The translations under genes and the position numbers were made by a program. A stretch of 64,000 nucleotides of DNA from Puniceibacterium sp. IMCC21224. Lineage in GTDB: Bacteria; Pseudomonadota; Alphaproteobacteria; Rhodobacterales; Rhodobacteraceae. The notes below the pieces were generated by a model. That model made no database searches, was not told the origin of the DNA, and saw only the letters and a list, made by a program, of their open reading frames with translations. Below, piece after piece: positions 37,598 to 45,747 of this stretch (its first letter is position 1; each line of letters begins with the position of its first letter). Where the stretch lies: contig NZ_LDPY01000001.1 of the NCBI RefSeq assembly GCF_001038505.1, positions 2,604,001-2,668,000 on the forward strand, in the 5' to 3' direction.

Positions 37598-37623
37598 AAC
37601 GCATGGGCACAACAGGAAGTTCC
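37598..37623 (-). promoter_or_regulatory. EcfG-type promoter of the 51-residue gene
   Basis: On the minus strand GGAAC (37623-37619), a 17-base spacer and CGTT (37601-37598) match the alphaproteobacterial EcfG consensus GGAAC-N16/17-CGTT. The -10 is 30 bases before the ATG. The plus strand also has GGAAC (37596-37600) and GTT (37619-37621) but has no gene to serve. Confidence 0.7.
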
Positions 37624-37687
37624 GCGTGGGTTTAGGTGAATCGTGCCAGCGACGCGACGGCACAAACCCCAATCTCGGGTTTGTGAG

Positions 37688-39415
37688 TCAGTAGTCGATT
37701 GCGTCGGGGATAAAATCGGTCAGGGTGAATTCGACGCGGATGGTGAAAACATCATTTTCGATCCCCTGCTCCAGTTCACCGCCCAACTGTGTCGCAAAAG
37801 CGCGGATCAGGCGATGTCCCAGGCCCGAAACCTCGTCTGACGGGGCGGCGTTTTCGCGACAGGAGTTGCTGATTTCGATCACCGCGCGGCGCTCATCTGT
37901 CCTGCGAAAGTTCACCCGCACATGCGCTGCACCATCCGGCCCGGTCACAAGGTATTTACCAACATTGGTCAGCGCCTCAGCGGTCAACAGCGACAACGGC
38001 ACCGCCTGATCAGGATACAACTCGATATCGTCGAGGTTGGTCTCCAGCTTTACCCGCGACCGGGGATGCTCGGAAACAATGGCCATCTGACGGATCAATT
38101 CGCCCAACAGCTGGCCCGCGTTCACATGCCCCAGATCTTCAGTCTGGTAGAGATTGCGGTGAATGGTGGCAAGCGAACGGATCCGCTCTTGCAGCTTGAG
38201 CAACACCTCGCGGGTTTCGGGCATGTGGCTTTGGCGGATCTGCATATTCATGATCGAAGAAATGAGCTGCAGGTTGTTCTTGACCCGGTGATGCACTTCC
38301 TTGAGCAGAATGGTCTTTTCGCGCAACGCGTTTTCCAGCTGCGCCTCGTCTTGCAGGATCGCATTGGCCATGTTCAGGAAATCGCTCTCCATGTCGCGCA
38401 ATTCCATTGCCATGGCATAATCAGTCGTCCGGTCAGGCAATCGCCGCGTACGCGCAAATGCGCGCATCTGCTGACCCAGAGTGCGGATATGGCGGATCAC
38501 CAGCCGGTTGATGGCCAAAAAGGCAACGATGACGCTGGCCGCCCACATGGCAAAAGGCAATGTGCGGGCCAAACTATCGTTTTCAACTGAAATGGCGGCG
38601 CGGCTTTGCTTGGGCCAGATGCTAAGGGCATGCACCAGACCCGGCACAAGCGGCGCGGTGGCAAAAATACGCACCACTCCATCTGCGCTGCGCGCCTGAA
38701 AGCTGTGCGCCGGGGCATCAGCCAACTCTGCGAGATCCAATCGCGCCGGCAGCAATTTCAACGCCTCTTCACGATCCAAATGTGAGGACAGAACGTCGCC
38801 ATCGGCGTTATAAGTCAGCAGCTCGGTCAAATCGGATGCCGGTTCTTCAAGTTCCTTTTGGCCCAGCCCGTAGGTCGGCACCGAGACCGACACAAAGCCC
38901 GCCACTTTATCATTCCGAAAAAACGGCTCTGACACGATCAGGACCGAACTATTGCTGGTCGAGGCGCTTTCATACAGGTTCACCGAAGATCGCTGATGGC
39001 GCATCATCGCGGCAAAACGCTGGGTTCCGGACACATCAAAACTACGCTCAGCAGAGGAACAGGTGATGCGCCCGTCCAGATCGACAATCCCTGCATATGT
39101 GAAATCGCGCGTGGCTCTCAGATATTCTCGGAAATACCGCTGGCAGGCTTCGGGCGTATTCTTGAACAGGGGAGCCGTGGCACCCAATGCCTGCGCCCCG
39201 CCCAACGCCCGCAGGATGGTTTCACGCTCACCCGCTGCGGCCGCTTCGGTCACAGCGATAATACTCAGTTGTGATCGCGCGCGGGTTTCTTCGCCCAGAT
39301 CTCTGGTCTGGAGATAGGCCACGACGCCAAGTGGCACCAAAGCCACTGACAAAAATCCGATGATGCGCGCCGCGAGCCCGAAGGTCACGGGTCGCGGGCC
39401 AGCCGCTCCGATCAT
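37688..39415 (-). CDS. PhyK-type sensor histidine kinase (HisKA_2/HWE-related)
   Basis: A 575-residue membrane kinase. Helix 1 covers about 11-35, a periplasmic Cache-like sensor about 37-285 ([19 protein letters not shown]), helix 2 about 286-305, then a HAMP-like linker. The H-box [18 protein letters not shown] (His375) is the HisKA_2 form, and the ATPase domain has [14 protein letters not shown] in place of the classic N-box. Kinases of this subfamily phosphorylate PhyR in the general stress response, and this one lies four bases behind ecfG. The ATG has GGTGGG upstream within ecfG. Confidence 0.9.
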   Translation of the reverse strand: MIGAAGPRPVTFGLAARIIGFLSVALVPLGVVAYLQTRDLGEETRARSQLSIIAVTEAAAAGERETILRALGGAQALGATAPLFKNTPEACQRYFREYLRATRDFTYAGIVDLDGRITCSSAERSFDVSGTQRFAAMMRHQRSSVNLYESASTSNSSVLIVSEPFFRNDKVAGFVSVSVPTYGLGQKELEEPASDLTELLTYNADGDVLSSHLDREEALKLLPARLDLAELADAPAHSFQARSADGVVRIFATAPLVPGLVHALSIWPKQSRAAISVENDSLARTLPFAMWAASVIVAFLAINRLVIRHIRTLGQQMRAFARTRRLPDRTTDYAMAMELRDMESDFLNMANAILQDEAQLENALREKTILLKEVHHRVKNNLQLISSIMNMQIRQSHMPETREVLLKLQERIRSLATIHRNLYQTEDLGHVNAGQLLGELIRQMAIVSEHPRSRVKLETNLDDIELYPDQAVPLSLLTAEALTNVGKYLVTGPDGAAHVRVNFRRTDERRAVIEISNSCRENAAPSDEVSGLGHRLIRAFATQLGGELEQGIENDVFTIRVEFTLTDFIPDAIDY

Positions 39416-39419
39416 GTGG

Positions 39420-39977
39420 TCAGCCCACCGATGCCGGTCGACTGCCCGACACCACCGCCATCGTGGCGCCGTCCGTCATTTCCAGTGCTTCGTCGTCCGA
39501 CAGATGCATCAACACCGCCAAACGCGCGCGAGCACGGTTGGTGCGGCTTTTGATTGTGCCAACAGCGACACCGCAGGTTTCGGCGGCCTCTTCATAGGAA
39601 AAGCCCGACGCTCCCACCAGAATCAGGGCCTCGCGCTGTTCGTCGTTCAGCTTGGCAAAGGCGGTTTGAAATTCCGCCATCTGCAATCGACCGTCATGGG
39701 CCGGCTTTTCCGACAGTTGATCAGTCAGCACATTGTCGACATCCGACACTTCGCGCCCGGCCTTGCGGCGGTTGGAATAATACGTGTTGCGCAGAATGGT
39801 GAACAGCCAGGCGCGCATGTTGGTGCCGGGCTGATAACTGTCGATCTTGGTCCAAGCCTTGACCAAGCTGTCCTGCACCATGTCATCCGCCAATGACCCA
39901 TTCCGCGTCAGGCTAAGCGCAAACGCCCGCAACGCCGGAATATGCTCAACGATTTCGTCGCGGGGATCCGAACTCAT
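39420..39977 (-). CDS. ecfG: General stress ECF sigma factor EcfG
   Basis: A 185-residue ECF15-type sigma factor. Region 2 is [39 protein letters not shown], quoted here as family text: [13 protein letters not shown] then [11 protein letters not shown]. Region 4 is [24 protein letters not shown] and [18 protein letters not shown], the -35-reading helix. It is held by the anti-sigma NepR until phosphorylated PhyR takes NepR away. ATG 39977 overlaps the nepR TGA, coupling sigma and anti-sigma translation. Confidence 0.95.
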   Translation of the reverse strand: MSSDPRDEIVEHIPALRAFALSLTRNGSLADDMVQDSLVKAWTKIDSYQPGTNMRAWLFTILRNTYYSNRRKAGREVSDVDNVLTDQLSEKPAHDGRLQMAEFQTAFAKLNDEQREALILVGASGFSYEEAAETCGVAVGTIKSRTNRARARLAVLMHLSDDEALEMTDGATMAVVSGSRPASVG

Positions 39978-40138
39978 TCTGACTCGCTCCGATCATTGTC
40001 GGGTTTCTGTTCCTTGAGCTGCGACAGCAGGTCGAGAAACCGGTCGGGCACCTTTTCATCCAGCATATCCTGGTAGACGCGTTTCAGATTCTCGTCGATC
40101 ACCTGGGACTGTTTGGCTCTGCTGCGATCCTGTGCCAT
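39974..40138 (-). CDS. nepR: Anti-sigma factor NepR
   Basis: A 54-residue gene. The conserved NepR core reads IDENLKRVYQDMLDEKVPDR followed by FLDLLSQLKEQ, two helices that clamp EcfG or bind PhyR. The ends are short and charged. It starts at ATG 40138 and overlaps ecfG by ATGA. It is the first gene of the nepR-ecfG-kinase operon and is driven by an EcfG-type promoter upstream, giving positive autoregulation. Confidence 0.93.
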   Translation of the reverse strand: MAQDRSRAKQSQVIDENLKRVYQDMLDEKVPDRFLDLLSQLKEQKPDNDRSESE

Positions 40139-40191
40139 GGTCTTCCTTATGAAATGGATGCATCCAATGCACGAATGGTACGCTGGATTCG

Positions 40192-40216
40192 GGAACTAAC
40201 CGGCTCATCGTGCGTT
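40192..40216 (+). promoter_or_regulatory. EcfG-type promoter of phyR
   Basis: GGAAC (40192-40196), 16 bases, then CGTT (40213-40216), an exact match to the EcfG consensus. The -10 is 33 bases upstream of the phyR ATG. It overlaps, on the opposite strand, the promoter of nepR-ecfG. Confidence 0.8.
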
Positions 40217-40223
40217 TGGTTCC
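40198..40223 (-). promoter_or_regulatory. EcfG-type promoter of nepR-ecfG
   Basis: On the minus strand GGAAC (40223-40219), 17 bases, then GGTT (40201-40198), one base off the CGTT consensus. It lies 60 bases before the nepR ATG and occupies almost the same DNA as the phyR promoter, pointing the other way. Confidence 0.72.
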
Positions 40224-40249
40224 AGAAAAAATGCAAGAAGGACGATAAA

Positions 40250-41050
40250 ATGACTGAGGTGGACCTTAGCAGCCAGATTGGTGCAGCACTTCCTTATCTG
40301 CGAAGATATGCGCGTGCGCTGACCGGCAGCCAGACCAGCGGGGACAATTACGCCGCCGCAACGCTGGAGGCGGTGCTTGCCGACAGGTCGATGATCAACG
40401 AGGCATCCAGCGCAAAGCCGGGCCTTTTCAAGGTGTTTCACGGCATCTGGGTGACTACCGGCGCCCCCGTCGTAGACGAGGACAGCGGCCCGCGCGCCGC
40501 AGCCCAAAGCCACCTGCGCCGCCTGACCACCAATTCGCGCGAAGCGCTGCTGCTGCATTCGATCGAAGAGTTCACCCTGACGGAAGTGGCAGAAATAATG
40601 CAGATCGGCGGCGACGAAGCTGAACAGTTGGTCAATGTCGCACGCCAAGAGATGGCAGACGACATTTCCGGCAGCGTGTTGATCATCGAAGATGAAGCAA
40701 TCATCGCGATGGATCTGGAAACCATCGTCGCCGACCTTGGCCACCGTGTGACCGGAGTCGCCCGCACCCGCGACGGCGCCGTCAAACTGGGCAAAGCCGA
40801 CGTGCCGGACCTGATCCTGGCGGATATCCAGCTGGCCGATAACTCGTCCGGGGTCGATGCCGTCGCCGATCTGCTGCGTGACCTTGGGGACCGTCCGGTG
40901 ATCTTTATCACCGCCTTCCCCGAGCGGCTTTTGACCGGTGAACGCCCAGAGCCTGCGTTCCTGATCTCCAAGCCTTATTCAGAAGAGCAGGTCCGCTCGG
41001 CCATCTCGCAGGCGATGTTCTTTTCGTCGACGGAAACGCTCAAGGCCTGA
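40250..41050 (+). CDS. phyR: Stress response regulator PhyR
   Basis: A 266-residue regulator with a sigma-factor-like N-terminal half (about 1-130: IGAALPYLRRYARALTGSQ, then NSREALLLHSIEEFTLTEVAEIM) that mimics EcfG to capture NepR, and a C-terminal receiver domain (143-260). The receiver has acidic EDE (147-149), phospho-acceptor Asp192 in LILADIQLAD and a Lys in LISKPYSEEQV. I start at ATG 40250 with AGAAGGA upstream; the frame is open to 40154, but that part contains the promoter. Divergent from nepR. Confidence 0.95.
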   Translation: MTEVDLSSQIGAALPYLRRYARALTGSQTSGDNYAAATLEAVLADRSMINEASSAKPGLFKVFHGIWVTTGAPVVDEDSGPRAAAQSHLRRLTTNSREALLLHSIEEFTLTEVAEIMQIGGDEAEQLVNVARQEMADDISGSVLIIEDEAIIAMDLETIVADLGHRVTGVARTRDGAVKLGKADVPDLILADIQLADNSSGVDAVADLLRDLGDRPVIFITAFPERLLTGERPEPAFLISKPYSEEQVRSAISQAMFFSSTETLKA

Positions 41051-41060
41051 CTGTCGTGCC

Positions 41061-41095
41061 GCATAGCCGGGCGTGATTCGAACGCCCGGTTATGC
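41061..41095 (+). terminator. Hairpin after phyR
   Basis: GCATA and TATGC, then CCGGGCGT (41067-41074) and ACGCCCGG (41082-41089), form a long stem ten bases past the phyR stop with a seven-base loop. No U-tract follows, so it may be an mRNA-stabilising stem, with the U-tracted hairpin at 41123 doing the termination. Confidence 0.5.
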
Positions 41096-41122
41096 CGAAC
41101 GATCAGCCTGACACAAAAAGCA

Positions 41123-41152
41123 AAAAACGCGCCGGGAAACGGGCGCGTTTTT
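41123..41152. terminator. Bidirectional intrinsic terminator
   Basis: AAAAACGCGCC (41123-41133) and GGCGCGTTTTT (41142-41152) are perfect eleven-base arms with an eight-base loop. The flanking A- and T-runs make it work in both directions, between phyR and the convergent small-gene pair. Confidence 0.92.
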
Positions 41153-41218
41153 CGTTCGTGTGCCTCACGAATAGCGCGAGCCAGCGCGGATTGCCACTGG
41201 CACGCGAATGGATGTGGT

Positions 41219-41383
41219 TCAGACTTTTCGCAGTACCCGGAACAACAGGGTCACAACGAAAAGGACCAGAAAGATCACGAACAGGATTTGTGCGATCCCC
41301 GCCGTTGCGCTGGCGATCCCGCCAAACCCAAGAACGCCGGCAACGATGGCCACGATGAAAAACAAAAGAGCCCAGTACAGCAT
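41219..41383 (-). CDS. DUF1328/YtjA-type small membrane protein
   Basis: A 54-residue protein below common length cut-offs. It starts [20 protein letters not shown] and continues [20 protein letters not shown], the DUF1328 pattern of two membrane helices with a GFGGIA turn, and ends [15 protein letters not shown] lies eight bases before the ATG. It follows the PLDc_N-like gene by 44 bases and is probably co-transcribed with it. Members are often stress-induced; the exact role is unknown. Confidence 0.9.
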   Translation of the reverse strand: MLYWALLFFIVAIVAGVLGFGGIASATAGIAQILFVIFLVLFVVTLLFRVLRKV

Positions 41384-41427
41384 TTTTGATCTCCTTTCAG
41401 AAAATCAGCGTGAGAAACAAGGTGATG

Positions 41428-41619
41428 TCAGATCCGGCGTGCACTTGCACGCGGCCCCATCACCAGCCAGATAATAAAGCCCAGAACCGGTAGGATCAGA
41501 ACCAGGAGCGTCCACAGGACCTTGGCCCCCGTGTCGCGATTCGATCCGATGATCGAGACAATGGCCCATAGATCGAGAGCCAGAATGATCAGACCGCCTA
41601 AACCGGCAAATTCTACCAT
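41428..41619 (-). CDS. PLDc_N domain small membrane protein
   Basis: A 63-residue protein with two membrane helices, LIILALDLWAIVSII and VLWTLLVLILPVLGFIIWLV, typical of the PLDc_N (cardiolipin-synthase N-terminal) domain found alone. There is no catalytic HKD motif, so it is not a phospholipase. An AAAGGA ribosome site is upstream. A GGAAC-N17-AGTT EcfG-like promoter lies 54 bases before the ATG, hinting at stress control alongside the nearby phyR locus. Confidence 0.88.
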   Translation of the reverse strand: MVEFAGLGGLIILALDLWAIVSIIGSNRDTGAKVLWTLLVLILPVLGFIIWLVMGPRASARRI

Positions 41620-41672
41620 TTCGCATTCCTTTCTTCATTTCCCGGCGCGTCTGGCCGGGCGTCTGGAAAGAG

Positions 41673-41698
41673 AACTCACCAAACCGCGCTCTGGTTCC
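41673..41698 (-). promoter_or_regulatory. EcfG-like promoter of the two small membrane genes
   Basis: On the minus strand GGAAC (41698-41694), 17 bases, then AGTT (41676-41673), one mismatch from consensus. The position relative to the ATG at 41619 suits a promoter. Confidence 0.55.
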
Positions 41699-41881
41699 CA
41701 AATTCGCTCATACGCCTGTTTCATGCAGGACCGTGCGCTGGATATCACGATATGCTCAGCACGATTGATCGGGCCGACAATAGCCCTCACATCCGTACAA
41801 CGGTGTCAGTTCCAACTGCGGGACTATCGCGGCGTCGGCCCCCTGATAGTCAGCTAATCATGTATTGAGAGAGGTAAAAGG

Positions 41882-41958
41882 TGGTGGTCCCGGCGCGATT
41901 CGAACGCGCGACCTTTCGCTTCGGAGGCGAACACTCTATCCAGCTGAGCTACGGGACC
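41882..41958 (-). tRNA. tRNA-Arg (CCG)
   Basis: A 77-base cloverleaf. The acceptor stem is GGTCCCG with CGGGACC, the D-stem GCTC/GAGT, the anticodon stem TTCGC/GCGAA with loop CTCCGAA giving anticodon CCG, and the T-arm GCGCG-TTCGAAT-CGCGC. The discriminator is A and CCA is encoded. It reads Arg codon CGG. A TTTT run follows within a few bases on the minus strand. Confidence 0.96.
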
Positions 41959-42175
41959 ATCTATTCGGTGCGTTTCGGTTTCAGTAGAATCCCGACTTAA
42001 ACGCTCCGATTTATATCTTACCTTTTCACACGTACTGCCATAGCCTTCCACCCGTGGGTGGCTGAGATCTAACTCAAAGAGCTACGGCGTCTGCGGGTCT
42101 ATAGCGTCCGGGCCGCCATACGGCAATGCGAAAAACGCCGCATGGCTTGCTGGACTTCAGCACCCCGGCCGCGCA
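41959..42175. other. Spacer between sufS and tRNA-Arg
   Basis: No gene is seen. The sufT and sufA genes that often follow sufS are absent. CCACCC-GT-GGGTGG near 42050-42063 is a compact inverted repeat, with no U-tract. The tRNA promoter should lie in the left part. Confidence 0.5.
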
Positions 42176-43396
42176 TCAGCCAAAAAGCTCGTGCGCCAGC
42201 TCCAACGCCTCGATCAGAACGTCCACTTCGTCTTTGGTGTTGTAGAGCCCAAAGGACGCACGGCAGGTCGCGTTCAGCCCAAGGTGATCCATCAGTGGGC
42301 CTGTGCAATGCTGACCCGCACGCACCGCGACCCCTTTTTTATCAAGGATGGTCGAGATATCATGCGCATGCGCCGCACCGTCCAGGGTAAAGGAGAAAAT
42401 CGCGGCCTTGTCGGGCGTCGTCCCCTGCACCTGAAGCCAGTTCAGCCCGTCCAGACGGCTGCGGGCATAGTCGCGCAAGGTGCGTTCATGGGCGGCGATG
42501 TTTTCCATCCCGAGGTGCATCATATAGTCCAGCGCCACGCCCAGACCGATGGTCTGCACGATGCCCGGCGTGCCGGCCTCGAACTTCATTGGCGGGTCGT
42601 TCCATGTGACCTCGTCTTTATGAACCTCACGGATCATGTCACCGCCGCCGATAAACGGAATCATCTCGGCCATACGGTCCTTGCGGATATAAATCGCGCC
42701 GGACCCCGAAGGACCATAAAGTTTGTGCCCGGTGATGGCATAGAAATCACAGCCAATCTGCTCGACATTAATCGGCATGTGAACCGCCGCCTGTGAGCCG
42801 TCGACCAGCACTGGCACGCCCTTGTCGCGGGCGCCGTCGCAGATGGCCTTGACGTCGACGACAGTGCCCAGAACGTTCGAAAGATGCGAGATGGCGACAA
42901 GTTTGGTCTTTGGTCCGATAGCGTCAATCACCATCTGCGGGTCGAGGTATCCGGTGCTGTCCACATCGACCCATTTCAACACGACACCCTGCCGTTCGCG
43001 CAGAAAATGCCAGGGCACGATATTGGCGTGGTGCTCCATCACCGACAGCACGATTTCGTCGCCCGGCTCCATGCGCGGCATCGCCCAGCCATAGGCCACC
43101 AGATTGATACCATGGGTGGTGCCGGTGTTGAACACGATCTCGTCAGGGTCCGGGGCCCCCATAAACCGCGCGATGGTGCCGCGCACGCCCTCGTACTTCT
43201 CGGTCGCGAGGTTCGACAGGTAGTGCAGGCCGCGGTGAACGTTGGAATATTCCTCGGCGTAGGCGCGGGTCACGGCGTCGATCACCACCTGAGGTTTCTG
43301 CGCCGACGCGCCATTGTCCAGATACACCAGTGGCTTGCCATTCACCTCGCGGCTCAGGATCGGAAAATCGCGGCGCACCGCCTCAACGTCATACAT
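42176..43396 (-). CDS. sufS: Cysteine desulfurase SufS
   Basis: A 406-residue group II desulfurase that takes sulfur from cysteine for Fe-S assembly. The opening DFPILSREVNGKPLVYLDNG, the PLP lysine in ITGHKLYGPSGSGAIY, and the catalytic Cys in VRAGQHCTGPLMDHLG place it in the SufS class. The C-terminal ATCRASFGLYNTKDEVD is complete. It is the last gene of the suf operon, one base after the preceding stop. A SufE partner is not in the window. Confidence 0.96.
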   Translation of the reverse strand: MYDVEAVRRDFPILSREVNGKPLVYLDNGASAQKPQVVIDAVTRAYAEEYSNVHRGLHYLSNLATEKYEGVRGTIARFMGAPDPDEIVFNTGTTHGINLVAYGWAMPRMEPGDEIVLSVMEHHANIVPWHFLRERQGVVLKWVDVDSTGYLDPQMVIDAIGPKTKLVAISHLSNVLGTVVDVKAICDGARDKGVPVLVDGSQAAVHMPINVEQIGCDFYAITGHKLYGPSGSGAIYIRKDRMAEMIPFIGGGDMIREVHKDEVTWNDPPMKFEAGTPGIVQTIGLGVALDYMMHLGMENIAAHERTLRDYARSRLDGLNWLQVQGTTPDKAAIFSFTLDGAAHAHDISTILDKKGVAVRAGQHCTGPLMDHLGLNATCRASFGLYNTKDEVDVLIEALELAHELFG

Positions 43397-43397
43397 C

Positions 43398-43979
43398 TTA
43401 GTCCATTCCCACTGTCGTAGCCCCGATCAGGGCGAGAAAGATTGACAGTCCCAGCGCCATACCTATCGTGCCCAGCACCATCACAAACGCCGATTTAAAG
43501 CGGTTGTCAAAGCCATGGGCCACATCCAGAAAATTGATCATCATCCAACCCTGCACCAGATAGGCGCCCAAAAGGAACCCGCCACCCAGTCCCGCGCCCA
43601 GAGGCATCAGCAGTGCATCCACCGCCTGCACCCCGATCCAGAGCCCCTGAACCCAGATGATCAGCAGCCCGATATCCTCGATCCGCCCAGCCCCGCCCAT
43701 GGCGCGCCCCATCCACGTCACTGCGATGGCCGAGATCGCCAGCAGCCCGCCAATCACCAGCATAAAGATCACCGGACTGGCCAGAAACGCCATCTGCGCC
43801 TCGTCCGGCGGCGCAATCATCACCACAGCCAAAGAGACGATGGCGTTCAACACCACCACTAGCGCAAAGGCCAGCAGTATCGCCTGATGGCTGAACCGTG
43901 TCGCAATGATTATTCGTGCCGCATCGCGTGGGGCAACAACGCTCTGCCACGCCAGCGCCAAGAGCTGCGAAACGGTCAC
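43398..43979 (-). CDS. Yip1-like membrane protein B of the suf operon
   Basis: About 193 residues with five predicted membrane helices. It starts at GTG 43979 (VTVSQLLALAWQSVVAPRDAARI), overlapping the TGA of the gene before it; the longer frame to 44162 is an out-of-frame reading of that gene. The start ALAWQSVVAPRDAARII and the helix pattern are those of the Yip1 domain family. Yip1-like pairs sit between sufD and sufS in many Rhodobacterales, as I recall, but no Fe-S function is established. Confidence 0.8.
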   Translation of the reverse strand: MTVSQLLALAWQSVVAPRDAARIIIATRFSHQAILLAFALVVVLNAIVSLAVVMIAPPDEAQMAFLASPVIFMLVIGGLLAISAIAVTWMGRAMGGAGRIEDIGLLIIWVQGLWIGVQAVDALLMPLGAGLGGGFLLGAYLVQGWMMINFLDVAHGFDNRFKSAFVMVLGTIGMALGLSIFLALIGATTVGMD

Positions 43980-44458
43980 GACCGGGCCTCTGCGATCCGC
44001 AGGCTGCTGAACCAGAACCAGCCGAATACACCGCACCAGACCGCACCGACCAGCGTCAGTGCAGGCCCTGCCCCGACGAAGCCAGCCACAAGCCCATTGA
44101 GCAGGATCAGCGGCGTTGACGCGAACAGGCTCCAGAACAGGGCCAGTCGGGCACCATACCAATCGCCCTGCCCGCCCAGCGGCTTCGCCAGCAGATGACT
44201 TAGCGCTGCGAGTGTGTACAGCCCCAGCGGCGCGATAAAGATCCAGCCGAATAATGCCCCGGCCAGCAGCGCGTTCAGCTCCAGCGTCTCAAGATGCGCA
44301 CGGCGCGACAGGACCGGCCATTGCGCAACAAAGACCAGCGCGCAGGCAGCCATAAGGATCGCAAGCGCCCTGTCCTCGCGTTTGCCCGCGTCCAGAAGCC
44401 GCCGCATGACACGGCCCGGCCCCCGGTAGGTTGCCACGATATCGCGCGTCACCGGCAT
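43976..44458 (-). CDS. Yip1-like membrane protein A of the suf operon
   Basis: A 160-residue protein with four membrane helices (LAILMAACALVFVAQWPV first, after the motif RDIVATYRGPGRVMRRLLDAGKRED). Start MPVTRDIVATY, five bases after the sufD stop. It overlaps its paralogue-like neighbour by four bases. The Yip1-domain label is tentative and the role within the Fe-S operon is unknown. Confidence 0.78.
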   Translation of the reverse strand: MPVTRDIVATYRGPGRVMRRLLDAGKREDRALAILMAACALVFVAQWPVLSRRAHLETLELNALLAGALFGWIFIAPLGLYTLAALSHLLAKPLGGQGDWYGARLALFWSLFASTPLILLNGLVAGFVGAGPALTLVGAVWCGVFGWFWFSSLRIAEARS

Positions 44459-44463
44459 GACGC

Positions 44464-45747
44464 TCAGCCAAGCCGCCGAAGGAGCCAGCCCTCGATCCGG
44501 CGGACAATCTCGTCAGCCAGTGCCGAATCCTCGATTTCTTCGACCGCTTCAGCCAGAAACGCCAGTGTCAGCAGGTTGGTGGCCGCAGCGACTGGCACGC
44601 CGCGCGAGCGCAGATAGAACAGCGCCTCGTCATCAATCGCCCCCGAAGTGGAACCATGCGAACAGGCGACATCATCGGCATAGATCTCAAGCTCGGGTTT
44701 GGCCAGGAACTGGCTGTCCCCATCCAGCAGCAGGCTTTGGCTGATCTGGTAGCCGTCGGTTTTCTGCGCCCCGGCTTTGACCAGAATTTTGCCTTGAAAG
44801 ACGCCGGTGGCACCGTTGCGCAGCACCTTTTTGAACACCTGACGGCTTTCGCAATTCACCGCGTCATGGGTGATGAACACGGTGTCATCGTGGTGGAAGT
44901 CACCGTCGCCGACACAGGCACCGGCCACATGCGCGGTGGCATTGTCGCCGGTCAGTTCAATCACACATTCATTGCGCGTCATCACCCCGTTGGCAGTCAG
45001 GGTGAACGATTTGAACACCGACTCTTCGCCCAGACGGGTGAAAAGATGCGTCGCCGCGCGGCGTTCGTGATCACGACCTTGCGCACAGACGTGGTGAAAG
45101 ATGCCGGTATCGGCGATATCGACTTCGATCACCTTGTTGAACCGGGCAGCCGCCGGACCATTCTCCAACAATGTCAGCTCGGCGCCCGCGTCGATCTTGA
45201 CTACGTGGTGCAGGATCGCATCAGAAGTCTCTGATTCGTGAAGATAAATCAGGTTGATCGGCTTTGTCACCTTGGCCGATACATGGATCAGCACGCCATC
45301 GGTCGCAAAGGCGGTGTTCAGTGCCGCCAAAGAGCGGACAACCGGTTCCTGCCCCTTGGACTCAAGCGTACCGTACAGATCACGAGCCCAGTGGATATCA
45401 GTACTACTGTCGGCCAGCCGGTCGATTTTCACCCCGTCAAGCGTCAGATCATCCGACGCATCAGCGTCGAACACCCCGTCCACAAAGACAATTTTCAGCC
45501 GGTCGATACCGTCGAACATCGGCGCTTCATCGTTCGCGTGGATCGCGGCGTGGGGTGCGTCGGCCTGAACCAACGTATCAGGGCGGGTATATTTCCAGTA
45601 CTCATCCCGCCGCCCCGGCAGACCCGTGGCCCGCAAACGCGCCAGCGCGTCACGCCGCGCCACATCCGACCAGCCACCCGAGGGCAGGCTTAGCGATGCG
45701 ATCCGCGCTTCGGTTTCGTCCAGTTTTGCCTGAGGCACAGCCATCAT
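44464..45747 (-). CDS. sufD: Fe-S scaffold component SufD
   Basis: A 427-residue SufBD-family protein that joins SufB and SufC in the SufBC2D scaffold. The beta-helix core is seen in IHVSAKVTKPINLIYLHES (19-residue stretch), THLFTRLGEESVFKSFTL and FKKVLRNGATGVFQGKILV. The C-terminal conserved His lies in DDVACSHGSTSGAIDDEALFYL, a family signature near the SufC contact. ATG 45747 overlaps the sufC stop. Confidence 0.96.
   Translation of the reverse strand: MMAVPQAKLDETEARIASLSLPSGGWSDVARRDALARLRATGLPGRRDEYWKYTRPDTLVQADAPHAAIHANDEAPMFDGIDRLKIVFVDGVFDADASDDLTLDGVKIDRLADSSTDIHWARDLYGTLESKGQEPVVRSLAALNTAFATDGVLIHVSAKVTKPINLIYLHESETSDAILHHVVKIDAGAELTLLENGPAAARFNKVIEVDIADTGIFHHVCAQGRDHERRAATHLFTRLGEESVFKSFTLTANGVMTRNECVIELTGDNATAHVAGACVGDGDFHHDDTVFITHDAVNCESRQVFKKVLRNGATGVFQGKILVKAGAQKTDGYQISQSLLLDGDSQFLAKPELEIYADDVACSHGSTSGAIDDEALFYLRSRGVPVAAATNLLTLAFLAEAVEEIEDSALADEIVRRIEGWLLRRLG

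Noticed and set aside
41061..41095. Resemblance of the phyR-downstream hairpin to a tRNA T-arm (TTCGAATC), suggesting a tRNA remnant or attachment site
   Set aside because: The stem is longer and the loop register is shifted from a true T-arm. No acceptor end, integrase gene or direct repeat is near, so a plain hairpin is the simpler reading.
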